Assembly (NCBI GenBank): GCA_942493375.1
Contig: OW818698.1
Location: 620,001 to 684,000 of the forward strand
Direction: 5' to 3'
Origin: G942493375 sp942493375
GTDB taxonomy: Bacteria > Armatimonadota > UBA5829
DNA length: 64,000 nucleotides
Positions 1 through 8,852 of this stretch are shown in pieces. The notes below the pieces were generated by a model that was not told where the DNA came from, ran no database searches, and saw only the letters and a program-made list of their open reading frames with translations. How positions within the stretch are numbered: the first letter of the stretch is position 1; each line of letters opens with the position of its first letter. The position numbers and the translations under genes were made by a program.

Positions 1-591
1 GAGTTTGGCTATGCGCTGGATGCAACCGTGGACCAGGGGGCTTTCCGGGTAGTCTTTCATAAACTGGATATACTCGTCCTCCCCAGCCTGCTTATCCCCC
101 AGGGCAGCGGTGCAGACTGCATGCTGGTAAGCTCCCTCTTCCTCCAGGGTTGTAGGGGCTTGACCGGGGATGGGTTCTTCTTTGCCCTTATCCGGCAGTT
201 TGGAGGCTTCGGTCTTAAGCACAGCAAACCGCTCCCTGGCTTCTTTGAGGTCTTTCTGCCTGGCAGACGAAAACGCCAATATATACCGGGCCTTGGCAGA
301 GTCTTTTTTCAACTCCGGATCAGCGGATGTCTTAGCCTTCTCAACAATCTTCAGAGCATCAGCCTCAGCATTCTTATAGTCCCCGCTGTCATAAGCGCTC
401 TGAGCCCGATCAAGAGGAGCCTGAGGTTTAGCCTTCGCATTCCGATCCACATGCACAAACCCGCCATACCCCTCCCGGGTATATTTGATATCCCTATTCT
501 GATAATAATACCAGCCAATAACACCCCCAGCGACCAGAACAATTATAGCTACCATAATAATCTCATACTTCAGATACTTATTGTTTTTCAA
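1..591 (-). CDS. Membrane-anchored TPR-like protein (partial, C-terminus off window)
   Basis: Read on the minus strand from a TTG at 589-591 preceded by GGAGG; the frame stays open for 197 codons to the left edge, so the gene is incomplete. The product starts with a short basic segment, then one hydrophobic helix (about residues 12-26), then a charged, alanine/lysine-rich helical region whose pattern (for example AQSAYDSGDYKNAEADALK) is typical of tetratricopeptide repeats. This suggests an inner-membrane anchored protein with an extracytoplasmic TPR domain that mediates protein contacts. No enzymatic motif is visible. The long plus-strand reading frame over the same bases has low-complexity hydrophobic translation and is its shadow. 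The TPR assignment rests on residue pattern only. Confidence 0.7.
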   Translation of the reverse strand, partial: MKNNKYLKYEIIMVAIIVLVAGGVIGWYYYQNRDIKYTREGYGGFVHVDRNAKAKPQAPLDRAQSAYDSGDYKNAEADALKIVEKAKTSADPELKKDSAKARYILAFSSARQKDLKEARERFAVLKTEASKLPDKGKEEPIPGQAPTTLEEEGAYQHAVCTAALGDKQAGEDEYIQFMKDYPESPLVHGCIQRIAKL

Positions 592-976
592 TTCTGCCTC
601 CGTTCGGTTGTATCATACAAAACAGGCAGGCAGGATAGTCACCTTGCCCGCCTGAGGATTGGTTTATTTAGTTGTGATTGACTGTGTCTGTCCCTTTTGT
701 TTTCCTGAAGCCTGAAGTCTGACGCCTGAAGCCTCTCCCTTCATATGCTGGCTGTGCAGAAATGACTGCAGCCGTCTACATATGTATTTCTATATCGACT
801 ATTACTCATTCTTTTTCATCCGCAAGCCAGCATAGACTGGACACCTGTTTACTTTGTGTTTATAAGGTAGTGCGTTTTGCTGCGGGAACTCAGCTACGAT
901 GAAGTTTGTCCACTTCATCATCCCGTCGTTCCCGCAGCATACCAAAGACAAAATCCTGCAGTCCCCTTTTTCTGTA
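592..976. other. Intergenic region with heptamer repeat and nested hairpin
   Basis: No convincing gene. Positions about 704-735 carry degenerate 7-bp units of the GAAGCCT family. Positions 879-938 form a nested palindrome, listed separately. A 70-codon minus-strand frame (802-1014) overlaps the end of the next gene and has no family features, so it is not called. Confidence 0.6.
879..938. repeat. Nested palindrome (hairpin within hairpin)
   Basis: The outer arms GCTGCGGGAAC (879-889) and GTTCCCGCAGC (928-938) are perfect complements. Inside them GATGAAGT (898-905) pairs with ACTTCATC (912-919). There is no T-run on either side, so it is not an ordinary terminator. It lies about 40 bp beyond the stop of the minus-strand operon and could be an mRNA 3'-end stabilising element or a REP-like repeat. 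Confidence 0.6.
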
Positions 977-1309
977 TTATTTTTTATTATTACAATACAG
1001 TAAGTACAACACAATACTCATTAATCCCCAAATGCTAATAATTGTGATGCATATCCACAGAACCACCCTGATCCATAACACGTCATAAAACAATCGTTCA
1101 ATAACAAATGATATAATCGAGACATATATTGTTCTGAACGTGTAAGAATAGGGAATATCATTCATTTTTCTTTTTGCGTTATCTGGTACTAACTTCCTGA
1201 ACTGAATTGTTATCGGTATAGCAACCATAGTCAAAACATTAAACAATGCCAAAATTAGCAGTCCTATCATCCTGTAATCATAGAAATGTTGTATCATACA
1301 ATCCACCAA
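977..1309 (-). CDS. Small integral membrane protein, candidate immunity protein for RHS toxin
   Basis: A 110-residue protein starting with TTG at 1309 (or ATG at 1297), 12 bp after the stop of the RHS gene and in the same direction. It is strongly hydrophobic with one segment near residues 14-35 and two more in the C-terminal half, and ends in CNNKK. I do not recognise a family. Its position right after an RHS protein whose variable tip is also hydrophobic is where an immunity protein is usually found in polymorphic toxin systems; that role is inferred from context only. The Shine-Dalgarno signal is weak, and expression probably depends on coupling to the upstream gene. Confidence 0.5.
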   Translation of the reverse strand: MVDCMIQHFYDYRMIGLLILALFNVLTMVAIPITIQFRKLVPDNAKRKMNDIPYSYTFRTIYVSIISFVIERLFYDVLWIRVVLWICITIISIWGLMSIVLYLLYCNNKK

Positions 1310-1321
1310 ATTTTCCAGATG

Positions 1322-4300
1322 TCATGCATCTGCACCTATTCCACACATTTCACCCAACAAAATCAAGCTATATATAAAACATTGGGTAACCGCAGTTGCA
1401 GCATATGTATTCTGTCCAATCTTTTCAGCAGCTACCAGAACTTGAAGAACTGCTAACAACAAAAACGTTCCAGCGAGTACATATGCAATAATCGTCGGAT
1501 CATTGAGACCAACTGACGCTATGCCAAAAAATGCCACTGCCATTGATGCATATGCAGCCGCCATATTCCATGCACCGTTGCGCATCGAATTAAAGAATGC
1601 GCTTGGGGGTAAACCCCTGGCATAACGTAAATTGCCACATGCTAGCAATGCAAAGGTCATCCCAATAATCCAAAAAGTAACATTAACAAATGTTACTTGT
1701 TTACCATTAGAATCAACTGCATTTATAGGATTATTGACACAATACACATACCAGTTCACCCCGTCCATTCCCGGATCTTCACTCACAAACGTCCCAGTCA
1801 TCGGATCCATATACCGAGCACGCATGTAAATCAGGCTGGTGGTATCATCATAAGTATGCCCCAGATTGCCAACAAACCGATGGTTACTGGTCGGAGTTCC
1901 ACTACTTGCTCGGAATAAACCATAAACATCCATCTTGCGAGTGGACTTTATTGGGTTGTTGTTCGCGTCCGGGTCTCCAGCTTCTGCAAGTACACTTCCG
2001 AGACCGTCTTTTACATACCATCTTGTCGATCCAGTTGAATCATCTCTCCTGAAACTATTACCGAAGTATGTGACAGTCTCATTAGGATCAATTATACCAT
2101 CACTATCTGCATCTACCCACTCCTGTGCAACAGTATCTCCATCCAGTATAAACCGGGTAGTCACACCATTGCGTGTCTGGCTTCTGCGTAGACCATCAGA
2201 GCCGTAAGTATATGTGGTTGTAACACCACCAGCTACACACTGCCGGAGCCTGTTCTGGCTGTCCCATGTGTTTTCCCGACCGCCTCCGGTAAGTTGGTTG
2301 CCGTTGGCATCATTGGTATAGTTATTCAGATTTCTAGTCAACAACATATTTGCGTTGTTATATGTAGAATTCTCCGTAGGGTTGAGACTGTCAGTCTTCT
2401 GAGTCCTGTTTCCCATAGGATCAAAAGTGTACCCTTGAGTCTGATTATCCCCATAATTGACACTGGTCAGCCTGTAAAGCTCATCATAACCATAAGTCTC
2501 TGTCCGGGCAGAAGTAGCATCAGTCTGGTCTCGGAGAGCTATGGTGTTGGTAAGTCGATTGCCTGTTGTATCATAGGTATAGTCATTCTCGGCAATGAGC
2601 TTTTCCTGCCACTGATTTTGAGCATTTTTCCAGTGCCATTTAGTAATTGTATATAATAGAGTATCTCGAACAATCCTGCTATATCCATCTGCTGAGGTTA
2701 CATACTCGTTCTCGTTATTTACTGACATGTATCCGATTATATTACCGTTAGTGTCGTATTTATAATCGTATTGCTGATAATAAAGCACGCCACTTCTGTC
2801 CACTTTTGTTAGAGTAGTTTGGTCAGCCAAACCAGCTCTGCTGATTTTGGTCTTGTATGGCATCCATACAGCTTTATCGAAATTGTTATCCTGTGGAAGC
2901 ATCGTAAGATATGGAGGATTAGGTGTTTCTTCCCACTGGTACTGAACTGTAGTCACTGTGCCATCTGGAAGCGTTTTTGACAGTGGATCTCCAGTCTCCA
3001 GATACTTGTAAGAAACAGTTCCAGTTACCGGATCACTAACTGATGCTACTCGGTCGCTTCCATTTTCGTAACTCATAGTAGTAGTTCCACGGCCGTCTGT
3101 CACTGTTTCTGTACGACCATTTGCCCCATAGTTATAACATATAGTCTCAGCATATGGTGCAGGGAAACTAACTTCCTCAAGTTGACCTGCTGTATTGTAT
3201 TCGATACTTGAAGTCATGCCCATAGGATCTGTCTTTGATGTGACTTTTCCAGCAGCATCATAGACCATACTGGTTGTTCTTGCCAAACCACCAGGATCCT
3301 GAACTGTCTCAGTCATATTACCCCACTGGTCAGTATATGAAAAAGTAGTAGTTACATTGTTCAGGTTGGTTTCACTTGTCTTGCGTCCATATTGATCATA
3401 TGTATAACTGAATTGTCTTCCCGTCTGAGAATATCTTGCATCCCTTACCCAGAGAACATTTCCTCTGTTGCCTGGATTAGAATCATCAGCAGCACCAACC
3501 TCATAAGTGGATGTGCGCCCAGCCATATCTGTAACACTTGCTTTTTGGAAATACTTCGTTTCATCAAAGTAAGTATAGGTATCCTGGTTGGAATATCCAT
3601 CTATACTGTGGGTTAGGGTATGTCCGTGTGGTCCATATGTATATATATCTTTCCTTACACGATACTGGCTGTCACCACCCTGCGGTATCATCATGCGGTC
3701 ATCACGCCGCGTAGCAGTAAGTTGATTGTTGCTTGTATCATAGGAAAATTCACGCATCGCATACTGACTGTGTGTAAAGCCACCAGTTCGTATCTGAGTT
3801 TTCCGAAGTTGGTTATCAAATATCACCCAGAGTGATTTCCCACCAAGCATAATCCAGAAGTTGGAGTATGTGTAATTATATGTAACATTACTTATAGTCC
3901 AGGTATATGTTCTGGGATTATTATTACTGTCCACTCCAGCAGGTTCGGTAATAGAAGAAATCCCAAGTGCTCCTGTAGTTACAGCATATGTATCAAGACT
4001 ATATGTCCACTGCATTGTATGTCCAAGAGGATCAGAGATACTTCTTACGAGACCATATTCTGTTCCCTGGGTGCCTGTCATGCTGGTATATTTATATGTA
4101 GTAATCCTGTTCAATCCGCTAGGATCAATATGGACTGCTTTCAGGTTATACGCTTCACCCCCTGCATCAGGGTCGCTGCTGCTTGTGTAGTATTCATATG
4201 TCACAGTCTGAAGTGGGCCTTCAACTTCTGTGATCCTATATATTGGACTAGCTTGAGTTCCATAGTTTGTCCAGGTAAACGTTAAAACACGACCTGAAGG

Positions 4301-5080
4301 ATCTGTAACTGTAGAAAGCAGATTATTGGCATCATATACCAGGTTTGTTCTGTTTCCAAATCGGTCTTCAATATAGTCGCAATAACGGACAGTTCCCATC
4401 AGGATATAATGCTTCTTGGTTCCATCCTGTCCTGTTTGTAGATCGGAATTGATATCAGACGGTCCTAATGTAAGGACAGACTTATAGTCACTTTCCATCA
4501 AATCATGTTTATAGGCTGGGGGAGTATAAAGGCCATCCGCATCGCGCTTATATACATGCTTTCCACCAAAGAAGTCGGTCTGATCTGCGTTATTATTCCC
4601 GGCTTCTTCCATTCGTATATCATAGGCATGCTGCCAACCCCTCCCGAACGGACCAATATTGTCATCCTGGCTATTATAGGTTCGTGAAAGGACTAGTCCC
4701 GCTCCTTTTGCTGGAGAAACCCGGATATCGGTTGCATTCAGGGAAAGGTTACCAGTTATAAGATTTACATTTCTGAATGTAGAATGCCAGGGCATTGCAC
4801 CGACAAGATACTTATTCCTGTATGCTCCCCGACCAAGCAGAGACTTCATTTGTGCAGAAGTCAGAGTCTGTATATCAGGTTGTTTAGTTGGCTTGATCTG
4901 ATTAGCCTTTTCTGCCTGAAGTATTTTCTTCCTTGCATATTCTGCTCGTTCCCGAAGCATCCTTTGCTGAGGTGTATAAGGGTTCGCTATGGCCTGCAGT
5001 GGCAGGATCATAATGAACATAGCTATAACAACTGTCCAAGAGGTCAGTCTACATATTTTGCTTGTAAGAAACTTTTTCAT
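1322..5080 (-). CDS. RHS/YD-repeat secreted protein with hydrophobic C-terminal tip
   Basis: Start chosen at the ATG at 5080 because AGGAGAAGAAAG precedes it and the product then begins with a signal peptide (MKKFLTSK followed by a long hydrophobic core ending near AIA). The 1252-residue product has an N-terminal DUF6531-like segment (LITGNLSLNATDIRV, SRTYNSQD, GPFGRGWQHAYD), many YD repeats (YDxxGN/GR patterns) that form the RHS shell, and the RHS core signature RYMDPMTGTFVSEDP followed by NWYVYCVNNPINAVDSNG. The last 120 residues after this signature are unrelated in composition and contain several membrane-spanning stretches, as in polymorphic toxins with a membrane-active tip. It lies 22 bp after the upstream secreted protein, so the two are likely co-transcribed. 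The toxin role is inferred; RHS proteins without toxin tips also exist. Confidence 0.88.
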   Translation of the reverse strand: MKKFLTSKICRLTSWTVVIAMFIMILPLQAIANPYTPQQRMLRERAEYARKKILQAEKANQIKPTKQPDIQTLTSAQMKSLLGRGAYRNKYLVGAMPWHSTFRNVNLITGNLSLNATDIRVSPAKGAGLVLSRTYNSQDDNIGPFGRGWQHAYDIRMEEAGNNNADQTDFFGGKHVYKRDADGLYTPPAYKHDLMESDYKSVLTLGPSDINSDLQTGQDGTKKHYILMGTVRYCDYIEDRFGNRTNLVYDANNLLSTVTDPSGRVLTFTWTNYGTQASPIYRITEVEGPLQTVTYEYYTSSSDPDAGGEAYNLKAVHIDPSGLNRITTYKYTSMTGTQGTEYGLVRSISDPLGHTMQWTYSLDTYAVTTGALGISSITEPAGVDSNNNPRTYTWTISNVTYNYTYSNFWIMLGGKSLWVIFDNQLRKTQIRTGGFTHSQYAMREFSYDTSNNQLTATRRDDRMMIPQGGDSQYRVRKDIYTYGPHGHTLTHSIDGYSNQDTYTYFDETKYFQKASVTDMAGRTSTYEVGAADDSNPGNRGNVLWVRDARYSQTGRQFSYTYDQYGRKTSETNLNNVTTTFSYTDQWGNMTETVQDPGGLARTTSMVYDAAGKVTSKTDPMGMTSSIEYNTAGQLEEVSFPAPYAETICYNYGANGRTETVTDGRGTTTMSYENGSDRVASVSDPVTGTVSYKYLETGDPLSKTLPDGTVTTVQYQWEETPNPPYLTMLPQDNNFDKAVWMPYKTKISRAGLADQTTLTKVDRSGVLYYQQYDYKYDTNGNIIGYMSVNNENEYVTSADGYSRIVRDTLLYTITKWHWKNAQNQWQEKLIAENDYTYDTTGNRLTNTIALRDQTDATSARTETYGYDELYRLTSVNYGDNQTQGYTFDPMGNRTQKTDSLNPTENSTYNNANMLLTRNLNNYTNDANGNQLTGGGRENTWDSQNRLRQCVAGGVTTTYTYGSDGLRRSQTRNGVTTRFILDGDTVAQEWVDADSDGIIDPNETVTYFGNSFRRDDSTGSTRWYVKDGLGSVLAEAGDPDANNNPIKSTRKMDVYGLFRASSGTPTSNHRFVGNLGHTYDDTTSLIYMRARYMDPMTGTFVSEDPGMDGVNWYVYCVNNPINAVDSNGKQVTFVNVTFWIIGMTFALLACGNLRYARGLPPSAFFNSMRNGAWNMAAAYASMAVAFFGIASVGLNDPTIIAYVLAGTFLLLAVLQVLVAAEKIGQNTYAATAVTQCFIYSLILLGEMCGIGADA

Positions 5081-5102
5081 CTTTCTTCTCCTGTCACCGC
5101 GT

Positions 5103-8100
5103 TTACGGGGTAATGGTAAGGGTCGCCAAAGCAATATCGGTGCGATCTTCACGAACCAGAATGACATTGCACGTTTGGTAGACTATGGCAGTTGAAACCA
5201 CTATCGGCGCACTGGTTTCTCCGGCAGGTATAGTCAAAGGTGAAATAAAAACGTGGTAGGGGTCAGTAGTACCGATATTCAATGCAAGACCACCAACAGG
5301 TGCAGGACCATTTAGATAAATCCTGCCCCGGACAGTGAGCCCTCCCTTAACGGTATGTGTGTCCAGAACAATCTGAAGAGTACGTAATGGTGCTTTATAA
5401 GCAAGCAACATATTAGGAGACAAACTCTCATCATACTGTCTCTTCGCAAAATACGGCCATGCATTTGTCGCTTCATTCTTGGCTGCAAATGCTACAGACA
5501 AATTCCCGTCTCCATACATTTGGTCCAAAGTCCGATAATTACCGAACCACCAGTTACACCATCGGGGTTGAGGATTTGCACTATCGTAAGTAACTGTGTT
5601 TTCGTATACAGGTGATGCAGGATTGAATGATGGAGCTGTTGTCCATACTATAGAGTTCTGGCTCCAGGAATCATCGCTAATAAAGTGGCTGCCCACTGTT
5701 GCACTACCATTAGCAACTGACATTGTATAATAAGTATTGACACTGGAAGCCCAGATATTTTTATCAGTAGTAGGTGGTGTGAGTCCGAATTTTACATAGC
5801 TTCTACCTACTCTTGATGGATCATTTGCATAACCTGCGAATAACCCACCTCTGTATGCCAAATTCCCAAACTGGAAATCGAGAAAATGGTAGTCGGCTCT
5901 TCTTAAGTCATATCTACTATCGACTGCCTGGTTTTCAGTAGCTTTGATGCGGACAGGTTTAACATCCACATTTTTCCATTCACTGGTTCCCCAAGTATAT
6001 CTAGTGTAAATCCTGGTTGGATCAGCTCCTTGAGGTGGGGCTGGAAGTCCCAAGGAAGCATAGGCACCACCAAGGCCACGCGCCGAATATGTATAAGTAG
6101 CTCCTGATGTAAAGTTGAATGTATCAGCATATATACCCGTACTGTTGGTACTCAGAGTGGTTTCCGTAGTACCATCGCTGCGTTTCAGCTCAAAATTAGT
6201 ATGGCCACCAGTAATACTAAGTTTAATTGTATTGGGCTCATATATATCAGAGATAATAACACTTGGAATAGGAGAGATAGTGGATACGCTCTGTTCCCAC
6301 AAATAAGGCAGAGGTGTTACTACATCCTCATTAACATAAACCCCGGAAGCCGTAGCACTGGGTAGATAATCATCTTTGCAGGCTTTCACTTTGAGGGTCA
6401 TAGGTGTACCCACAACTACATACCCTTCCGGATCATATAATGTACTACTCTCAGTTGGTTCACTTCCATCAACCGTATATCTGATATTTACTCCGGTCAT
6501 AGTGCACGTGATCGATACACCAAGCGGTACATATGGGTATATTTTCGTGGGATGTAACACTGGTGTGTCACAAGTTCCGCTGAACCGCAGATCATAGAAA
6601 GCACTCTTGGTTGCACTGGCTGTCCAACCTGTCTTAAAAGCTTTCGCTTTGAGGGTCTGATCTTCAGTAACTGAAACCGGTGCACTGTATAATGTACTAG
6701 CGGTTGTTGGTTCACTACCATCCGTCGTGTAGCGTATTTCTGCACCAGATGCACTGCAGGCCATTGTTATATTCTGATTTCCACCATATATCCCCGCATC
6801 CGGGCTAAATGTCGGTGTTGCTACATAAAATGAGAACCCGGCGCTCTTTGTTGAACTGTCTGTGTAGCCAGTCTTGAAAGCTTTAGCCTTAAGAGTCAAA
6901 GGCTGAGCAACAGATACAGCACCGGTATATTGGGTACTGCCGGAAGTTGGGTCTGAACCATCTGTTGTATACCGGATGGTTGCACCGGAAGTTGCACAAG
7001 CCATAGTGACGGATTGTGTAGTGGAGAACGTCCCGCCGTCAGGACTAAATGTCGGTGTTGAAGCCAGCAATACATATGCTGCCGACTTTATAGCGGAATC
7101 CGTCATACCGGTCTTCCATGCTTTAGCTTTTAATGTCCAACTCTGTGATATGGAAACAGTGCCGGAATAGGTCGTGCTGCTGGTTGTCGGGTCGGTTCCA
7201 TCCGTAGTATATCTTATAGTCGCTCCAGTAGTCGCACAGGAAATGGTAACGGACTGGTTGTTATTATAGGTCCCTGCATCAGGACTAAAAGTTAGATTCG
7301 CAACTGTAAGGGTGTAAGTAGCTGACTTCACAGCGCTGGCAGTAAGATCAGTCCTGAAAGCTTTTGCCTTGAGGGTGAGACTGCTGTTTACTGCTACTGG
7401 AGAAGAATAGGCAGTACTTGTGTCCGTGGGATCATTACCGTCGGTCGTATACCGAATGGTTACACTGGGGGTAGTGCAGGACATTGTAACCGTTTGGTAA
7501 TTGTTATATGAACCACCATCCGGGCTGAAAGTCGGAGTGGCGCACTGGGTGAGAATAGTATACGAAGCACTCTTTATGGAACTACCCGTTCCGCCCAGAA
7601 ATGCTTTAGCCTTAAGATTTGTATCCTGAGTAATATTGACAGCACTTACATACAGGGTGCTGCTGGAAGTAGGATCTGTTCCATCGGTAGTATACCGTAT
7701 TTCTGCTCCGGACGTGGAACAGGACATTGTGACACTCTGGGTGCCGTAGTATGTTCCACCATCAGGACTAAACGTGGGGGTCGCGACGCCTGCCGAGATA
7801 GTATAGGTAGCTGACTTAACAGAACTATAACCTTGTCCCATAATCCAGCCTATTGCTTTTAAGTTAGTGGTTGTAGTGAGGGTTATGGGTGAGGAATAAG
7901 TTGTCCCAGTCATCGGAGTCGGGTCAACACCGTTCGTAGTATATTTGATAACCGCCCCAGGAGTCCCACATGCCATGGTGACCGTCACACTACTGGAGTA
8001 AGAACCTCCATCAGGGCTGAAAGTCGGTGTATCAATCGAGAACACTGCAGTACAATAAAGCATACATAATAAACAACTCAACAACAGTAACAGCAGAAAT

Positions 8101-8108
8101 CTTTTCAT
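5103..8108 (-). CDS. Secreted protein with chitobiase C-terminal-type repeats and DNRLRE domain
   Basis: Start set to the ATG at 8108, preceded by AAGGAGAATGGT, giving a signal peptide MKRFLLLLLLSCLLCMLYC. The 1001-residue product contains about seven tandem repeats of roughly 80 residues with the pattern TPTFSPDGG..., IRYTTDGxDPT, TLKAKAF and KSATY. This is the CHB_HEX_C (chitobiase/beta-hexosaminidase C-terminal, Fn3-like) repeat that usually mediates surface or carbohydrate contacts. The C-terminal third has a DNRLRE-type region (DYHFLDFQFGNLAYRGG, SYVKFGLTPP, DSWSQNSIVWTTAP), found in secreted modular proteins. No catalytic module is visible, so it is more likely adhesive or structural. 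It is the first gene of the operon with the RHS protein, downstream of a near-consensus promoter at 8242-8270. Confidence 0.85.
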   Translation of the reverse strand: MKRFLLLLLLSCLLCMLYCTAVFSIDTPTFSPDGGSYSSSVTVTMACGTPGAVIKYTTNGVDPTPMTGTTYSSPITLTTTTNLKAIGWIMGQGYSSVKSATYTISAGVATPTFSPDGGTYYGTQSVTMSCSTSGAEIRYTTDGTDPTSSSTLYVSAVNITQDTNLKAKAFLGGTGSSIKSASYTILTQCATPTFSPDGGSYNNYQTVTMSCTTPSVTIRYTTDGNDPTDTSTAYSSPVAVNSSLTLKAKAFRTDLTASAVKSATYTLTVANLTFSPDAGTYNNNQSVTISCATTGATIRYTTDGTDPTTSSTTYSGTVSISQSWTLKAKAWKTGMTDSAIKSAAYVLLASTPTFSPDGGTFSTTQSVTMACATSGATIRYTTDGSDPTSGSTQYTGAVSVAQPLTLKAKAFKTGYTDSSTKSAGFSFYVATPTFSPDAGIYGGNQNITMACSASGAEIRYTTDGSEPTTASTLYSAPVSVTEDQTLKAKAFKTGWTASATKSAFYDLRFSGTCDTPVLHPTKIYPYVPLGVSITCTMTGVNIRYTVDGSEPTESSTLYDPEGYVVVGTPMTLKVKACKDDYLPSATASGVYVNEDVVTPLPYLWEQSVSTISPIPSVIISDIYEPNTIKLSITGGHTNFELKRSDGTTETTLSTNSTGIYADTFNFTSGATYTYSARGLGGAYASLGLPAPPQGADPTRIYTRYTWGTSEWKNVDVKPVRIKATENQAVDSRYDLRRADYHFLDFQFGNLAYRGGLFAGYANDPSRVGRSYVKFGLTPPTTDKNIWASSVNTYYTMSVANGSATVGSHFISDDSWSQNSIVWTTAPSFNPASPVYENTVTYDSANPQPRWCNWWFGNYRTLDQMYGDGNLSVAFAAKNEATNAWPYFAKRQYDESLSPNMLLAYKAPLRTLQIVLDTHTVKGGLTVRGRIYLNGPAPVGGLALNIGTTDPYHVFISPLTIPAGETSAPIVVSTAIVYQTCNVILVREDRTDIALATLTITP

Positions 8109-8241
8109 ACCATTCTCCTTGTGATTTTTTGTCTTACCAGTATTTACTTCATATCGCAACTACAATCCCTTACCTGACTCACCTCCGAAATATGCTGTTT
8201 ATAGTATAGGTAAATATATACCGATACGTTATATTTGCAGC

Positions 8242-8270
8242 AGTGTAGCACACAAAACAGCATGTGTCAA
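8242..8270 (-). promoter_or_regulatory. Sigma-70-type promoter for the secreted-protein/RHS operon
   Basis: On the minus strand: -35 TTGACA (8265-8270), a 17-bp spacer, and -10 TACACT (8242-8247). The expected start near 8235 gives a leader of about 127 nt before the ATG at 8108. I recognise no riboswitch in the leader. Confidence 0.65.
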
Positions 8271-8846
8271 TATATTTTGCTATAATAGTCATGATTTATT
8301 TTGTTTAAGTTAAATATCACAACTAAAAACGGGCTTTCATGTGACAATAGTTGCATATTAGCGGCAACACATTGTTATTATTGTTCGCAATACCCGTATC
8401 TAGTATCCACATATTTCATCTATCAGCGATCTAATGTTCACTCGTTTCACATATAACACACCTGTCGAGGGCATCCAACAATCACAACAATCGATGGATA
8501 TTACGTAGTCAAAATCATTACCTAGTGGCCAATTCACTGCGAGGTTAGTCTCAAACAAAACAATGCGCCACCCCGGTACACCCAGGATGGCGCATTAACA
8601 CGTTATTCTATTAATGTATGGGGGGGATCATTCAGAACCCTTATCCCAGGTCATAACTCAAACTTCATAAATACCCAGGCTCCCGCCTCCACTTCAATCA
8701 TTCCTAAAGCTCGAAGCCCGAAACCCGAAGTTTTCCTTCCCTTCTTTCATAATTCATAACTCATACTTCATAATTTCCCTAAGCCCTCCGCCTAAACTCC
8801 ATTCCTGAAGCCTGAAGCCTGAAGCCTGAAGCCCGAAGCCTGAAGC
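8271..8846. other. Intergenic region between converging-side repeats and mtlD
   Basis: No gene seen. It contains AT-rich DNA upstream of the operon promoter, a terminator hairpin for mtlD (8562-8596) and a dense block of heptamer repeats (8747-8852). Confidence 0.6.
8562..8596 (-). terminator. Probable terminator of mtlD transcript
   Basis: AATGCGCCA (8562-8570) pairs perfectly with TGGCGCATT (8588-8596). Read on the minus strand the hairpin is followed by TGTTTTGTTT. It lies about 250 bp beyond the mtlD stop. Confidence 0.55.
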
Positions 8847-8852
8847 CTATCC
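8747..8852. repeat. Two heptamer-period repeat blocks
   Basis: 8747-8776 is a run of ATTCATA/ACTCATA/CTTCATA units. 8802-8852 is a run of TGAAGCC units (six copies, one variant with CCCGAAG). Both have a strict 7-bp period. The second block overlaps the last codons of mtlD by a few bases. Confidence 0.85.

Noticed and set aside
28..681. 217-codon plus-strand frame at the left edge
   Set aside because: Its translation is low-complexity hydrophobic with no family features, while the opposite strand holds a well-formed TPR-like protein with a ribosome site and membrane helix.
879..938. Nested palindrome as an integron attC site
   Set aside because: The GTTRRRY core-site pattern is not met and no integron integrase is near.
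802..1014. 70-codon minus-strand frame overlapping the end of the small membrane protein
   Set aside because: It overlaps another frame, covers the nested hairpin and shows no ribosome site or recognisable product.
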